This document shows, one piece after another, positions 43,789 to 52,878 of a DNA stretch of 64,000 nucleotides. Within the stretch, counting starts at the first letter, position 1, and every line of letters begins with the position of its first letter. This DNA is from JACQAP01 sp035275265 (GTDB lineage: Bacteria > Pseudomonadota > Gammaproteobacteria > Burkholderiales > JACQAP01). The translations under genes and the position numbers were made by a program. The notes under the pieces are model-generated. The model did not search any database and was not told the DNA's origin. It saw only the letters and a list, made by a program, of their open reading frames with translations. The stretch is from assembly GCA_035275265.1 (NCBI GenBank), contig DATENC010000021.1:1-64000 (forward strand). The letters run 5' to 3'.

Positions 43789-46008
43789 GTGGTGACGATG
43801 CTTTCACGATATTCGCGTGCGCTTTGGTACCTCATACCACTGTTCGTTCTGTCCTCGATCTGGGGCCCAGAATTCTCCCACTATTACGTATCAGGCGCCC
43901 AGATCGACAATGATGTGGTCATGAAATCCCGCACCTCACCGGCTGAATCGGTTCTCCGGGAGTTGGAGGATATGCGGCTGGGACTTTCGGGTGGATTCAA
44001 GAGCAATCTGGAATTAATCACGGCAGCCGAACACCTCCTCAAGGGCGAGTTGAGACTTCCGAACAGCATTCATTGGAAGTTCACCGTTCCATTCAGCGCC
44101 ACCGACCTGAACGCGGCGCCCTCGCCGTTGCAGTTTGCCAGCCTGATTGTCCCCGAAATCCTGCTGGACGCGTACGAGCTCACCGGCAGGGAGGAATTCC
44201 TCATCAAGGCAATAGAGATCATTTCTGGATTCGCCGAGCACGAGAGGGCAGCGTGGCTGCCGGAGGGTTTTCTCTGGAATGACCACGCAATTGCGGCAAG
44301 AGTGCCCGTCTTGGTCAAGTTTTGGCGCCTGTATCGGACGCGGCCCGATTTCGATCCTGCCGTTGCCGGTATCGTGCTGCAGCTGTTGGCGCGGAGTGGC
44401 CAATTGTTGGCCAAGCCTTCCCATTACACGTTCCGGACCAACCACGGCGTTATGCAGAATGTGGGCTTACTGCACTTGTGCATCGGGTTCCCCGCAATTC
44501 CCGGTGCACAGGGATGGTGTAAGACGGCGCTTGATCGTCTTCCCGAGCAAATGAGGTATTTCGTAAACATGGAAGGCATCGTTCTGGAGCACTCAGCCGG
44601 CTACCATGCGCACGGAATGGAATTGCTCGCCATGATCTCACGATGCTTGACGCTGCTGGATCGCCCCATACCCTCCGACTGGGCTGACAAGTACTGGAAG
44701 GCCCGCGGATACTACGGCCAGCTGCGCCGTCCTGACGGTACCCTCCCAATTTATGGGGATACCGGGAGCGATGCCAGCGTTCCCCTCGTGACGGCGCCAG
44801 ATGAAATCGGCCGTACCGCCGCCTTGCAGCGCGCTCGGGATTGGCGTCCGCTCAAGTGGTTCACTCTGTTCCCCATAGCCGGGCACGCGATCTGGTGGAA
44901 AGGTCTCGGGAATTGGCCGGACTCGCACGATCTTGCGCAGACCGTTGCCACGTGGTCTAACTTTCCGGGCCACGGACACAAGCTAGCCGACGAGATGAGC
45001 GTCGTGTTGTGGAGTGGTGGTCAAACGTGGGTAACGAACTCGGGCTACTGGCCCTACGGGCTTTGGGGCAGAGAACACGCCGCAGGGTGGGAAGGTGCGA
45101 ATGCGCCGCACTTGTCAGGAGAATCCAGCAACAGCGCGAGGACGGCCGAGCTCCTCGGTTACGCAGACAACGGGCGGGTGACTGTCCTTGATCTTCGCCG
45201 AAGGGGTCCGGATGGCTACGCAGCTCGCCGTCAACTCTTTCAACTCGGCGCCGAGCTATGGCTGGTGCTCGACGAGATACGGGACCAAACACCAAGAAGA
45301 AGTACTACCCTGTGGACGACCGACCCCGCGCTCGAGGTCGTCGAGGAGCCGTTTGAGAATGCGTTTCGTCTGAAATCCCGAGGCAATGGCGCAACGATGT
45401 TGGCGCACTTCCTCATATCGGAGGGAACCGAAATCAAGGCACTCAAAGGGAGCCGACAGCCTTTTGCGGGATGGGTGGTGATCGATAAGACACCTACGCC
45501 CGCGACTGCATTCAGGATCGAGCAGCCATCGGGGAATTCCTGGGCGTTGGCGCTTTGGATGCCGGAGAACCGAGCCGGCGCCGGTACAATTTCCGCGCCA
45601 CCGAAAATGCTGGATTGGACACGTGCTGAGCGCTGGAAGCTGAGTATTCCATTGCATCGCGGGAATGTCGTCCTCCAGCGCATGGATGGTGAGGTCCTTT
45701 TGCAGGAGAGCACGGGAAAGGACACGGTCCGCGTGACATTGGCCGGGGCGCCTGACATTTCCGCAGAGAGGGCTGTCATCAGGTCTGCGTTTGAAGCGGC
45801 CGAGAAGCCGTCCAAGAAATACCGGGATTTGTATGACTATCGGCTTAAGATCAGCTATCTCCTTCTGGCAATACTTGCGATCCAGGAAATCATCTGCTTT
45901 CTCCTGCGGAACGCGATGCGAAAATACGAGCTTGCTTTGAGGGTGGGTCTGGGTTTTGCCTGGTTGATAATGGGCGCATGGGTCGTCTTCGTGTATCTGG
46001 AGAATTGA
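43789..46008 (+). CDS. Heparinase II/III-like protein with terminal membrane segments
   Basis: A 739-residue protein. An N-terminal anchor or signal (ALWYLIPLFVLSSIWG) is followed by an alpha/alpha-toroid part with HSAGYHAHGMELLAMI and DGTLPIYGDTGSDASVPL, typical of heparinase II/III and alginate-lyase-like proteins. A C-terminal beta-sandwich follows and the chain ends in two hydrophobic segments (YLLLAILAIQEIICFLL and FAWLIMGAWVVFVYL). Such proteins cleave uronic-acid-containing chains and occur in many EPS loci for chain release or turnover. The double membrane anchoring at the C-terminus is unusual for the family. The start can be GTG 43789 or ATG 43798. Confidence 0.8.
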   Translation: MVTMLSRYSRALWYLIPLFVLSSIWGPEFSHYYVSGAQIDNDVVMKSRTSPAESVLRELEDMRLGLSGGFKSNLELITAAEHLLKGELRLPNSIHWKFTVPFSATDLNAAPSPLQFASLIVPEILLDAYELTGREEFLIKAIEIISGFAEHERAAWLPEGFLWNDHAIAARVPVLVKFWRLYRTRPDFDPAVAGIVLQLLARSGQLLAKPSHYTFRTNHGVMQNVGLLHLCIGFPAIPGAQGWCKTALDRLPEQMRYFVNMEGIVLEHSAGYHAHGMELLAMISRCLTLLDRPIPSDWADKYWKARGYYGQLRRPDGTLPIYGDTGSDASVPLVTAPDEIGRTAALQRARDWRPLKWFTLFPIAGHAIWWKGLGNWPDSHDLAQTVATWSNFPGHGHKLADEMSVVLWSGGQTWVTNSGYWPYGLWGREHAAGWEGANAPHLSGESSNSARTAELLGYADNGRVTVLDLRRRGPDGYAARRQLFQLGAELWLVLDEIRDQTPRRSTTLWTTDPALEVVEEPFENAFRLKSRGNGATMLAHFLISEGTEIKALKGSRQPFAGWVVIDKTPTPATAFRIEQPSGNSWALALWMPENRAGAGTISAPPKMLDWTRAERWKLSIPLHRGNVVLQRMDGEVLLQESTGKDTVRVTLAGAPDISAERAVIRSAFEAAEKPSKKYRDLYDYRLKISYLLLAILAIQEIICFLLRNAMRKYELALRVGLGFAWLIMGAWVVFVYLEN

Positions 46009-46083
46009 CGCCCAACTCGACATGGATCCAGCCCCGCCGCGAACCGCCGCTGGCCTCGAACAAACACCAAGATTGAGTATGTC

Positions 46084-47673
46084 ATGCCTGATCTGATTCA
46101 CGATCTGTTGCTTCAAAACGCGGAAACTACTCCCCATCAGGACGCGCTGTCCTATCAGGGCAAGCGTCATGATTTCGATGCGCTCTCGGCGCAGGTGCGC
46201 GATTGTGCGGCCGGACTTCTGCGCTTGGGATTGGGTCGCTCGGAACGCGTTGCGGTCTATCTCGAAAAGCGCCCGGAAACGGTGATCGCGGTGTTTGGCG
46301 CCGCCGCTGCCGGCGGCGTATTTGTCCCGGTCAACCCGTTGCTGAAACCTGACCAGGTCGCCTACATCCTCAAGGATTGCAACGTCCGCATCCTGGTGAC
46401 CTCTCCGGAACGGCTCGGGCTCCTCACGCCGGCCCTGCCGGAATGCCCCGATCTGCGCGCAGTCATCGTCGTGGGCACGACCGGGAGGATTGGTGCGATC
46501 AACGGCCCCAACGCCCTCGCCTGGGAAGACGCACTATCTCACGCCGGTCAGTTGAAGGCGCATCGGGTAATAGACACCGACATGACTGCGATCCTTTACA
46601 CCTCGGGCAGCACCGGTAAGCCCAAAGGGGTGGTGCTGTCCCATCGCAACATGGTGGCCGGAGCACGGAGCGTGGCGCAATATCTCCAAAATCGCCCGGG
46701 CGACCGGATCCTTTCCGCGTTGCCGCTCAGCTTCGACGCCGGTTTCAGCCAGCTCACCACAGCGTTTCATGTCGGCGCCAGCGTCACGCTGATCAATTAT
46801 CTCGTGCCACGCGATATCATCACCGCCGTCGAGCAGGAGCGAATCACCGGGCTCACCGCCGTGCCGCCGCTGTGGATACAGCTAGCGCAGCTCAAGTGGC
46901 CGGCAGCCGCGCGGAACAGTTTGCGCTATATCGCCAACACCGGCGGCCGGATGCCGAAAGCGACACTCGATGCACTGCGCGCGGCGCTGCCGAAAACGCT
47001 GGCGTTCCTGATGTACGGACTGACCGAGTCATTCCGCTCCACCTACCTGCCGCCCGAGGAATTGGACCGCCGCCCCGATTCGATCGGCAAAGCGATCCCG
47101 AATGCCGAAGTGCTTGTGGTGCGCGAGGACGGCACGCCATGCGCGCCAGGTGAGCCGGGTGAGTTGGTGCATCGCGGCGCGCTGGTTTCTCTCGGTTACT
47201 GGAATGATGCGGAGAAGACCGCGGAACGCTTCAAGCCGGCCCCGGGTCAGCCTGAAGGTCTCGTCATGCCGGAGATCGCGGTCTGGTCGGGCGATACCGT
47301 GCGCATGGACGAAGACGGATTCCTCTATTTCATCAGCCGCCGCGACGAGATGATCAAGACCTCGGGCTATCGCGTGAGCCCCAGTGAAGTCGAGGAAGTG
47401 ATTTACGCGACCAAACTGGTGGGCGAGGTTGCGGCGCTCGGCGTACCTCACCCGGTGCTGGGACAGGCAATCGTCGTGGTCGCGACGGCGCGCGATGGCG
47501 CGCGGCTCGATGCCGACGAGCTTCTCGTGGAGTGCCGGCAGCGGCTGCCCGCTTTCATGGTGCCCGCCCGCATTGTCACGCGGGAGGGGAACCTGCCGCG
47601 GAACCCGAACGGCAAGATCGACCGGAAACTGTTGGCTCAGGAACAGCAAGACCTTTTTGAAAGCAAATCCTAG
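46084..47673 (+). CDS. AMP-forming acyl-CoA ligase, exosortase A-associated
   Basis: A 529-residue adenylate-forming enzyme paralogous to the ligase of the mutase operon. The P-loop is ILYTSGSTGKPKGVVLSHRN near 175-195, MYGLTESFRSTYL follows, the hinge is FLYFISRRDEMIKTSGYRVS, and the C-terminal Lys lies in NGKIDRKLL. The FRSTYL segment shared by both ligases is a subfamily mark. It probably loads an amino or carboxylic acid onto the ACP encoded at 33711, and the decarboxylase follows 140 bp downstream across a repeat element. Substrate unknown. Confidence 0.88.
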   Translation: MPDLIHDLLLQNAETTPHQDALSYQGKRHDFDALSAQVRDCAAGLLRLGLGRSERVAVYLEKRPETVIAVFGAAAAGGVFVPVNPLLKPDQVAYILKDCNVRILVTSPERLGLLTPALPECPDLRAVIVVGTTGRIGAINGPNALAWEDALSHAGQLKAHRVIDTDMTAILYTSGSTGKPKGVVLSHRNMVAGARSVAQYLQNRPGDRILSALPLSFDAGFSQLTTAFHVGASVTLINYLVPRDIITAVEQERITGLTAVPPLWIQLAQLKWPAAARNSLRYIANTGGRMPKATLDALRAALPKTLAFLMYGLTESFRSTYLPPEELDRRPDSIGKAIPNAEVLVVREDGTPCAPGEPGELVHRGALVSLGYWNDAEKTAERFKPAPGQPEGLVMPEIAVWSGDTVRMDEDGFLYFISRRDEMIKTSGYRVSPSEVEEVIYATKLVGEVAALGVPHPVLGQAIVVVATARDGARLDADELLVECRQRLPAFMVPARIVTREGNLPRNPNGKIDRKLLAQEQQDLFESKS

Positions 47674-47793
47674 CCACGGAAACACACGGAAATTGGAGCA
47701 AGGATGCAGGTATCGATTCACATGGGAGCCATCTTCCGGAAATCCACTGGTTTGTTTTGTGAAAATTCCGTGTCTTCCGTGTTTTCCCGTTGC
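47672..47793. repeat. Inverted-repeat element (CCACGGAA/TTCCGTG arms)
   Basis: AGCCACGGAAACACACGGAA starts at 47672, inside the ligase stop codon, and the mirror segment with TTCCGTGTCTTCCGTG lies at 47766-47781. The arms are imperfect. The element has the same layout as the one at 34827-34980 and fills the ligase-decarboxylase gap. Confidence 0.5.
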
Positions 47794-47813
47794 CATATCT
47801 TGATCTTGATCTC

Positions 47814-49049
47814 ATGAGTAACACAAAGCTCACGCATGCGCCGATGGCGCAGTTCCCGGTCGTGGACGACTGCCTCCAGATAGGAGGCATCCCGCTCACG
47901 GAACTCGCACGACGCGTCGGCCGTACGCCCTTCTACGCCTATGACCGTAGCCTGATCACGCAGCGCGTCGCACTGCTGCGCGAGCACCTGCCGCCGGAAG
48001 TGCACCTGCACTACGCAATCAAAGCCAACCCCATGCCGGAGATCGTGCGGCATCTTTCGCAGCTGGTGGACGGGTTGGACGTAGCTTCCGCTGGAGAGCT
48101 GAAGGTGGCCCTGGCCACCGGCATGGATGTGGCGGAAATCAGCTTTGCGGGTCCCGGCAAGACGGACACAGAGCTGGCCGAGGCGACGGCCGCGGGCATC
48201 ATTGTCAACCTGGAGTCGGAGCGCGAGATGGAGCGTATTGCCGCACTCGGCAAGAGCAACGGCAAGCGCCCCCGCGTGGCGGTGCGAGTCAATCCTGATT
48301 TCGAACTGAAAAGCTCGGGGATGAAAATGGGCGGGGGTTCCAAGCAATTCGGCGTGGATGCTGAGCGCGTGCCCGCGATGCTCGCGCGGATTGGGCAACT
48401 CGCACTCGATTTCCAGGGCTTTCACATCTTCAGCGGCTCTCAGAACCTGCGCGCCGACGCAATCAAGGAGGCGCAGCAGAAAACGATCGAGCTGGCCCTC
48501 AAGCTCGCCTCGCACGCACCGTCCCCGGTGCGCCTTCTCAATATCGGTGGCGGTTTCGGCATCCCGTACTTTCCCGGCGAACGGCCGCTCGATGTCGCCG
48601 CGGTCGGCACCAATCTCGCCCAACTCCTGGGCGCGATGAAAGAGCGGCTGCCGCAGGCCAGGGTTGTGATCGAACTGGGCCGCTACATGGTGGGCGAGGC
48701 GGGCCTCTACGTCTGCCGCGTCATCGACCGCAAGATCTCGCGCGGCCACGTATTCCTGGTGACCGACGGCGGCTTGCATCACCATCTTGCAGCGTCGGGA
48801 AACTTCGGCCAGGTCATCCGCAAGAACTATCCGGTGCTGGTGGGTAACCGAGTGATCGGCGGCGAGCGTGAGACGGTCTCGGTGGTCGGCCCCCTGTGCA
48901 CGCCGCTCGACTTACTAGCCGATGGCATGGAAATGGCAAAGGCGGACGCTGGCGATCTGATCGCAGTGTTTCAGTCGGGCGCCTATGGACTCAGCGCAAG
49001 CCCTCTTGGATTCCTCAGCCATCCGGCGCCGGCGGAAGTGTTGGTGTGA
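47814..49049 (+). CDS. PLP-dependent decarboxylase, exosortase A-associated
   Basis: A 411-residue fold-type III decarboxylase. ATG 47814 is preferred to an ATG eight codons earlier that lies next to the repeat. The PLP lysine is in HYAIKANPMPEI, the phosphate loop is LNIGGGFGIPYF, and the Cys motif is VGPLCTPLDLL. It resembles the decarboxylase at 36276 in length and motifs, so the two are paralogues with a probable difference in side-chain substrate. The family is standard in exosortase A polysaccharide loci. Its stop overlaps the next start by four bases (GTGA), so translation is coupled to the SGNH gene. Confidence 0.9.
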   Translation: MSNTKLTHAPMAQFPVVDDCLQIGGIPLTELARRVGRTPFYAYDRSLITQRVALLREHLPPEVHLHYAIKANPMPEIVRHLSQLVDGLDVASAGELKVALATGMDVAEISFAGPGKTDTELAEATAAGIIVNLESEREMERIAALGKSNGKRPRVAVRVNPDFELKSSGMKMGGGSKQFGVDAERVPAMLARIGQLALDFQGFHIFSGSQNLRADAIKEAQQKTIELALKLASHAPSPVRLLNIGGGFGIPYFPGERPLDVAAVGTNLAQLLGAMKERLPQARVVIELGRYMVGEAGLYVCRVIDRKISRGHVFLVTDGGLHHHLAASGNFGQVIRKNYPVLVGNRVIGGERETVSVVGPLCTPLDLLADGMEMAKADAGDLIAVFQSGAYGLSASPLGFLSHPAPAEVLV

Positions 49050-50206
49050 ACGGCGCGCCAAGTGTTCGGGTGAAGGTGGCTGCCGGCGTGGTGACGGTGG
49101 TCATGCTGCTCGTGCTCGCCGAGGCGAGCCTCGCACTGCTGCCCGGGATCGCGGGCAATAGCCTGCGTGGGATCCTCTATTTCCCGCCGGAGATCACGCG
49201 CGAGCAGTACGAGCGCTATCTCGCAGTTCGCGATCCGATCGTTGGTTGGCCTCGGCGCGACGGGCGCGATCCTGGCCCCCCAGTGCCGCGCCCAAGCCCG
49301 GCCTTTCCCGATGGTGCCGAATGGTGTGTCACGTTATACGGCGAATCTTTTACCTACGGCGACGAAGTATCCGATGCAGAGGCGTGGGGCAACGTGCTTG
49401 CGCAACGGCTGGGCTGCCGCGTCGGCAACTTCGGCGTCGGCGGTCACGGGACCGATCAGGCGCTGCTGACATTCATCGCTAACCCCGCCGACCGGGCACC
49501 AGTTGCGATCGTCGGAATATTCGCCGACAACCTGTTGCGCAACGTCAACCAGTACCGGTATTTCCTGACCGGCGGGGAGACGCTGGCACTGAAGCCGCGT
49601 TTCGTCCTGGAGAACGGGGTGCTGAACCCGGTTCCGATCCCCGGTTTCAGTTACGAGCAGTTCGTCGACGGCCTGCGCAACCCGCGCGCCATCTTTCCGC
49701 ATGAGGTATTCCTGCCGGGATCGCGTCACGGTCCGGTAATCTGGTCCTTTCCCTACACGCTGAGTCTGCTCAATCTGGTGCGCACCGATCACGTGACCAA
49801 TTTTGTGCGCGGCCGCCCGAGCTGGATCAATTTCTACCGGCTCGACCACGATTCACGTGCCCTGCCCACCACCGTGGCTATCGTCGAGCAGTTCCGCCTG
49901 CGCGCCGCGCCCGGCAAGACTGTGGTCGCAATCCTTTACCCTTCTGGGGCATCGTACAAACTGGCGCGCAAGACCGGCGAGTTCGCGTTGCGGGCACTCG
50001 CGTCTGAACTCGAGGCGCACGGCATCCCGGCGCGCGATCTGACCGCGGATTTTTCCGCGTATTTGGGTGAGCGCAGCTTCTGCGAGTTGTTGACCAGTGT
50101 GTCCGCCTGCTCGGGCCACTACAACGAAGAGGGCAACCAAGTCGTGGCCGGGGCGGTGCAGGCGTTCCTGGCCGCCAACCGGCCGCCTGGCCTGGGGAAG
50201 CAATGA
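49046..50206 (+). CDS. Membrane-anchored SGNH hydrolase-like protein
   Basis: A 386-residue protein. GTG 49046 overlaps the decarboxylase stop; the longer frame upstream lies inside that gene. A signal anchor follows (VVTVVMLLVLAEASLALL). SGNH block I is LYGESFTYGDEVSD near residue 95, a Gly-rich second block is NFGVGGHGTDQ, and the His block is CSGHYNEEGNQ near the C-terminus. It should act in the periplasm as an esterase or acyltransferase on the polysaccharide. Translational coupling to the decarboxylase suggests that it handles the group made by that enzyme. The link is inferred. Confidence 0.75.
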   Translation: MNGAPSVRVKVAAGVVTVVMLLVLAEASLALLPGIAGNSLRGILYFPPEITREQYERYLAVRDPIVGWPRRDGRDPGPPVPRPSPAFPDGAEWCVTLYGESFTYGDEVSDAEAWGNVLAQRLGCRVGNFGVGGHGTDQALLTFIANPADRAPVAIVGIFADNLLRNVNQYRYFLTGGETLALKPRFVLENGVLNPVPIPGFSYEQFVDGLRNPRAIFPHEVFLPGSRHGPVIWSFPYTLSLLNLVRTDHVTNFVRGRPSWINFYRLDHDSRALPTTVAIVEQFRLRAAPGKTVVAILYPSGASYKLARKTGEFALRALASELEAHGIPARDLTADFSAYLGERSFCELLTSVSACSGHYNEEGNQVVAGAVQAFLAANRPPGLGKQ

Positions 50207-50444
50207 GCAAACCTTAGGGTTGCCGGTCCAGCCGCGGGCGCACGCCGCAGCGGGCATGCTAGTATTCCTGATCCTGAATTTGACGTGCATCCCCTCGGGC
50301 CGCAAACCAGAATTCCGCTGAGGATAGCCGGCTGTTCGCAGCGCACCCCGCAGCGACATCGATTACTTCGCCAGAGAGCGTGAACTGCTACTCACTGGCG
50401 GGACTGAGGGACCGATACATGATAGTTGGACGATCAAGGCACGC

Positions 50445-50870
50445 ATGACTGCGCAAGGCCACGAGGATTTATCCAGGACGCACGAGATCAAGGGATCGAG
50501 TAACCGCGCCTTCGGCGGGGTGTTCGTCGGCCTTTTTGCGATCATCGGCGTATGGCCGCTATTGTTCGGTGGGGCTGTGCGCTGGTGGTCGATGATCATT
50601 AGCATTGCGATCCTGGTGATCACCCTGCTGGCGCCCAAACTGCTCACCATTCCGAACCGGTTGTGGATGCGCTTTGGATTACTCCTTAACCGGATCATCA
50701 GTCCCGTCGCGCTTGGGCTCTTGTTTTACTTTGTCGTGACGCCCATGGGTGCGCTCATGCGTGTGTTTGGCAAGGACAATCTGCGCTTGCGGCACGCCTC
50801 GGACACGAGTTATTGGATCAAGCGCGACCCGCCCGGCCCGAAGCCGGATAGCCTGAACCACCAATTCTAG
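50445..50870 (+). CDS. SxtJ-family membrane protein
   Basis: A 141-residue protein with three hydrophobic segments (FGGVFVGLFAIIGVWPLLF, MIISIAILVITLLAP, ISPVALGLLFYFVV) and the ending LRLRHASDTSYWIKRDPPGP, which fits the SxtJ family. In saxitoxin and EPS clusters these proteins sit beside a carbamoyltransferase, as here. Function unknown; perhaps a membrane platform for the carbamoyltransferase. It is preceded by about 240 bp without a gene. Confidence 0.8.
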   Translation: MTAQGHEDLSRTHEIKGSSNRAFGGVFVGLFAIIGVWPLLFGGAVRWWSMIISIAILVITLLAPKLLTIPNRLWMRFGLLLNRIISPVALGLLFYFVVTPMGALMRVFGKDNLRLRHASDTSYWIKRDPPGPKPDSLNHQF

Positions 50871-50879
50871 GAGAGAGTC

Positions 50880-51029
50880 ATGTCGTTTCTGAAGGAATTG
50901 TGGGCCTACATGCGCACGCGAAAGAAGTACTGGCTCATTCCACTTCTGCTGGCGATGGTGGTCCTGGGCGGCCTGATCGTGCTCGCGCAAGGTTCTGCCG
51001 TGGCACCATTCATATACACGTTGTTCTGA
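50880..51029 (+). CDS. DUF5989 family small membrane protein
   Basis: A 49-residue protein with one transmembrane helix (YWLIPLLLAMVVLGGLIVLA) after a basic MSFLKELWAYMRTRKK start. It begins 10 bases after the SxtJ stop with GGAGAGAG just upstream, and ends 13 bases before the carbamoyltransferase start. This tiny protein is a constant companion of SxtJ and NodU-type carbamoyltransferase genes. Function unknown. Confidence 0.85.
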   Translation: MSFLKELWAYMRTRKKYWLIPLLLAMVVLGGLIVLAQGSAVAPFIYTLF

Positions 51030-51042
51030 AAGAGGCTATGCG

Positions 51043-52878
51043 ATGCGGGTTGTAGGCATTTCGGCGTTTTACCACGACGCCGCGGCGGCACTTGTATGCG
51101 ATGGCGAAATCGTGGCGGCAGCACAGGAGGAGCGGTTTACACGCAAGAAGCATGATTCGCGTTTCCCGCGCCATGCCCTCGAGTATTGCCTGGCCGAAGC
51201 AGGAATCAGTCTCGATCAAGTCGACCTGGTTGCGTTCTACGACAAGCCGTTTCTCAAGTTCGAGCGTCTGCTGGAAACTTATCTCGCTTTTGCGCCGCGG
51301 GGCTTCACATCGTTCAGGATGGCAATCCCGATCTGGTTGCGCGAGAAACTGTTTCTCAAGGACTACCTGCTTGGAGAATTGAAGCAGCACCGGCCCGATT
51401 TCGACTGGGATCGGCGCTTGTTATTCAACGAACATCACCTCAGTCACGCGGCCAGTGCTTTTTTTCCATCGCCGTTTTCCTCGGCTGCGGTTCTGACGCT
51501 GGACGGCGTCGGGGAGTGGGCGACCAGTTCCTTTGCTCTCGGGCGGGACAACCGGCTGCAGGTCATGAAGGAGATCCACTTTCCCCACTCGCTGGGCCTG
51601 CTCTACTCCGCGTTTACTTACTACACCGGATTCAAGGTCAACTCGGGCGAATACAAGCTGATGGGACTTGCGCCCTACGGAAAACCACGCTACGCCGGCG
51701 TGATACTGGACAAGCTGATGGATCTGAAGGACGACGGCTCGTTCAAGCTGGATCTCGACTACTTCAATTACTGCGTCGGGCTGACCATGACCAACAGCCG
51801 GTTCGACGCGCTGTTCGGCCAGCCTCCGCGCACCCCGGAGCAAATGTTGACCCCGTTTCATATGGATATTGCAGCGTCTGTCCAGATGGTCACCGAGGAA
51901 ATCATGCTGCGTATGACGCGCTCCATTGCGCGCGAGAGCGGCGAACGCAACCTGTGCCTGGCGGGAGGCGTCGCGCTTAACTGCGTCGCCAACGGGAAGA
52001 TCCTGCGTGACGGCAAGTTCGACAGTATCTGGATTCAACCGGCGGCCGGCGATGCCGGGGGCTCCATTGGCGCTGCACTTTGCGCGTACCACTTGCACAA
52101 GGATCAGCCGCGCCGCCCCCACGGAGGACTCGACGGAATGCGCGGTTCCTACCTCGGTCCACAGTTCGAAGGGAGCGAGGTGGAGCGGCGGTTGCGGGCG
52201 GCAGGCGCCAAGTTCAGTGTGGTTGATGATGACGCCGTAATCGCGCAAACGGCAGACGCGCTCGTTGCACAGAAGGCGGTGGGCTGGTTTCAGGGACGCA
52301 TGGAGTTCGGGCCGCGCGCCCTCGGCGGCCGGTCCATCCTCGGCGACCCTCGCTCGCCGGACATGCAGAAACTGCTCAACCTGAAGGTGAAGTACCGCGA
52401 ATCATTTCGGCCGTTCGCGCCTGCCGTGCTGCGCGAGGACGTAGCTGAGTGGTTCGAGCTCGACTGCGATTCGCCTTACATGCTGCTGGTCGCCGGAGTG
52501 CAACCGAAGCTCCGGCGCGCAATGACAGAGGAAGAGCAGAAGTTGTTCGGGATCGACCAGCTCAATGTGCCGCGCTCGCAAATTCCCGCGGTGACTCACA
52601 TCGACTACTCCGCGCGCGTTCAGACCGTGCACCGCGAGACCAATCCGCGATTTCATGCCCTGCTCGGCGCATTCAAGCAGCGCACGGGCTGTCCCGTGCT
52701 GGTCAACACCAGCTTCAACGTTCGCGGAGAGCCCATCGTCTGCACGCCGGAGGATGCGTTCCGCTGCTTCATGGGTAGCGAGATCGAAACCCTGGTGATC
52801 GGCAATTGTGTGCTGCAGAAGGAGCAGCAGAACCCCGCCCTCAAGCTTGACTACAAGCACGCGTTCGAGCTCGACTGA
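51043..52878 (+). CDS. NodU/CmcH/TobZ-family carbamoyltransferase
   Basis: A 611-residue cytoplasmic enzyme, normal length. It opens MRVVGISAFYHDAAAALV. The metal-binding motif is NEHHLSHAASAF (His131, His132, His135), LTLDGVGEWATSSFALG follows, and the C-terminal domain has FGPRALGGRSILGDPR and CPVLVNTSFNVRGEPIVCTP. Enzymes of this family make carbamoyl-adenylate from carbamoyl phosphate and ATP and transfer the carbamoyl group to a hydroxyl. Here it likely O-carbamoylates a sugar of the EPS. The SxtJ and DUF5989 genes precede it at operon spacing. Confidence 0.93.
   Translation: MRVVGISAFYHDAAAALVCDGEIVAAAQEERFTRKKHDSRFPRHALEYCLAEAGISLDQVDLVAFYDKPFLKFERLLETYLAFAPRGFTSFRMAIPIWLREKLFLKDYLLGELKQHRPDFDWDRRLLFNEHHLSHAASAFFPSPFSSAAVLTLDGVGEWATSSFALGRDNRLQVMKEIHFPHSLGLLYSAFTYYTGFKVNSGEYKLMGLAPYGKPRYAGVILDKLMDLKDDGSFKLDLDYFNYCVGLTMTNSRFDALFGQPPRTPEQMLTPFHMDIAASVQMVTEEIMLRMTRSIARESGERNLCLAGGVALNCVANGKILRDGKFDSIWIQPAAGDAGGSIGAALCAYHLHKDQPRRPHGGLDGMRGSYLGPQFEGSEVERRLRAAGAKFSVVDDDAVIAQTADALVAQKAVGWFQGRMEFGPRALGGRSILGDPRSPDMQKLLNLKVKYRESFRPFAPAVLREDVAEWFELDCDSPYMLLVAGVQPKLRRAMTEEEQKLFGIDQLNVPRSQIPAVTHIDYSARVQTVHRETNPRFHALLGAFKQRTGCPVLVNTSFNVRGEPIVCTPEDAFRCFMGSEIETLVIGNCVLQKEQQNPALKLDYKHAFELD

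Noticed and set aside
47718..48785. Open frame of 355 codons on the minus strand opposite the second decarboxylase
   Set aside because: It is antisense to conserved PLP-enzyme motifs and its text is His/Arg/Asp/Val-rich without any family signature.
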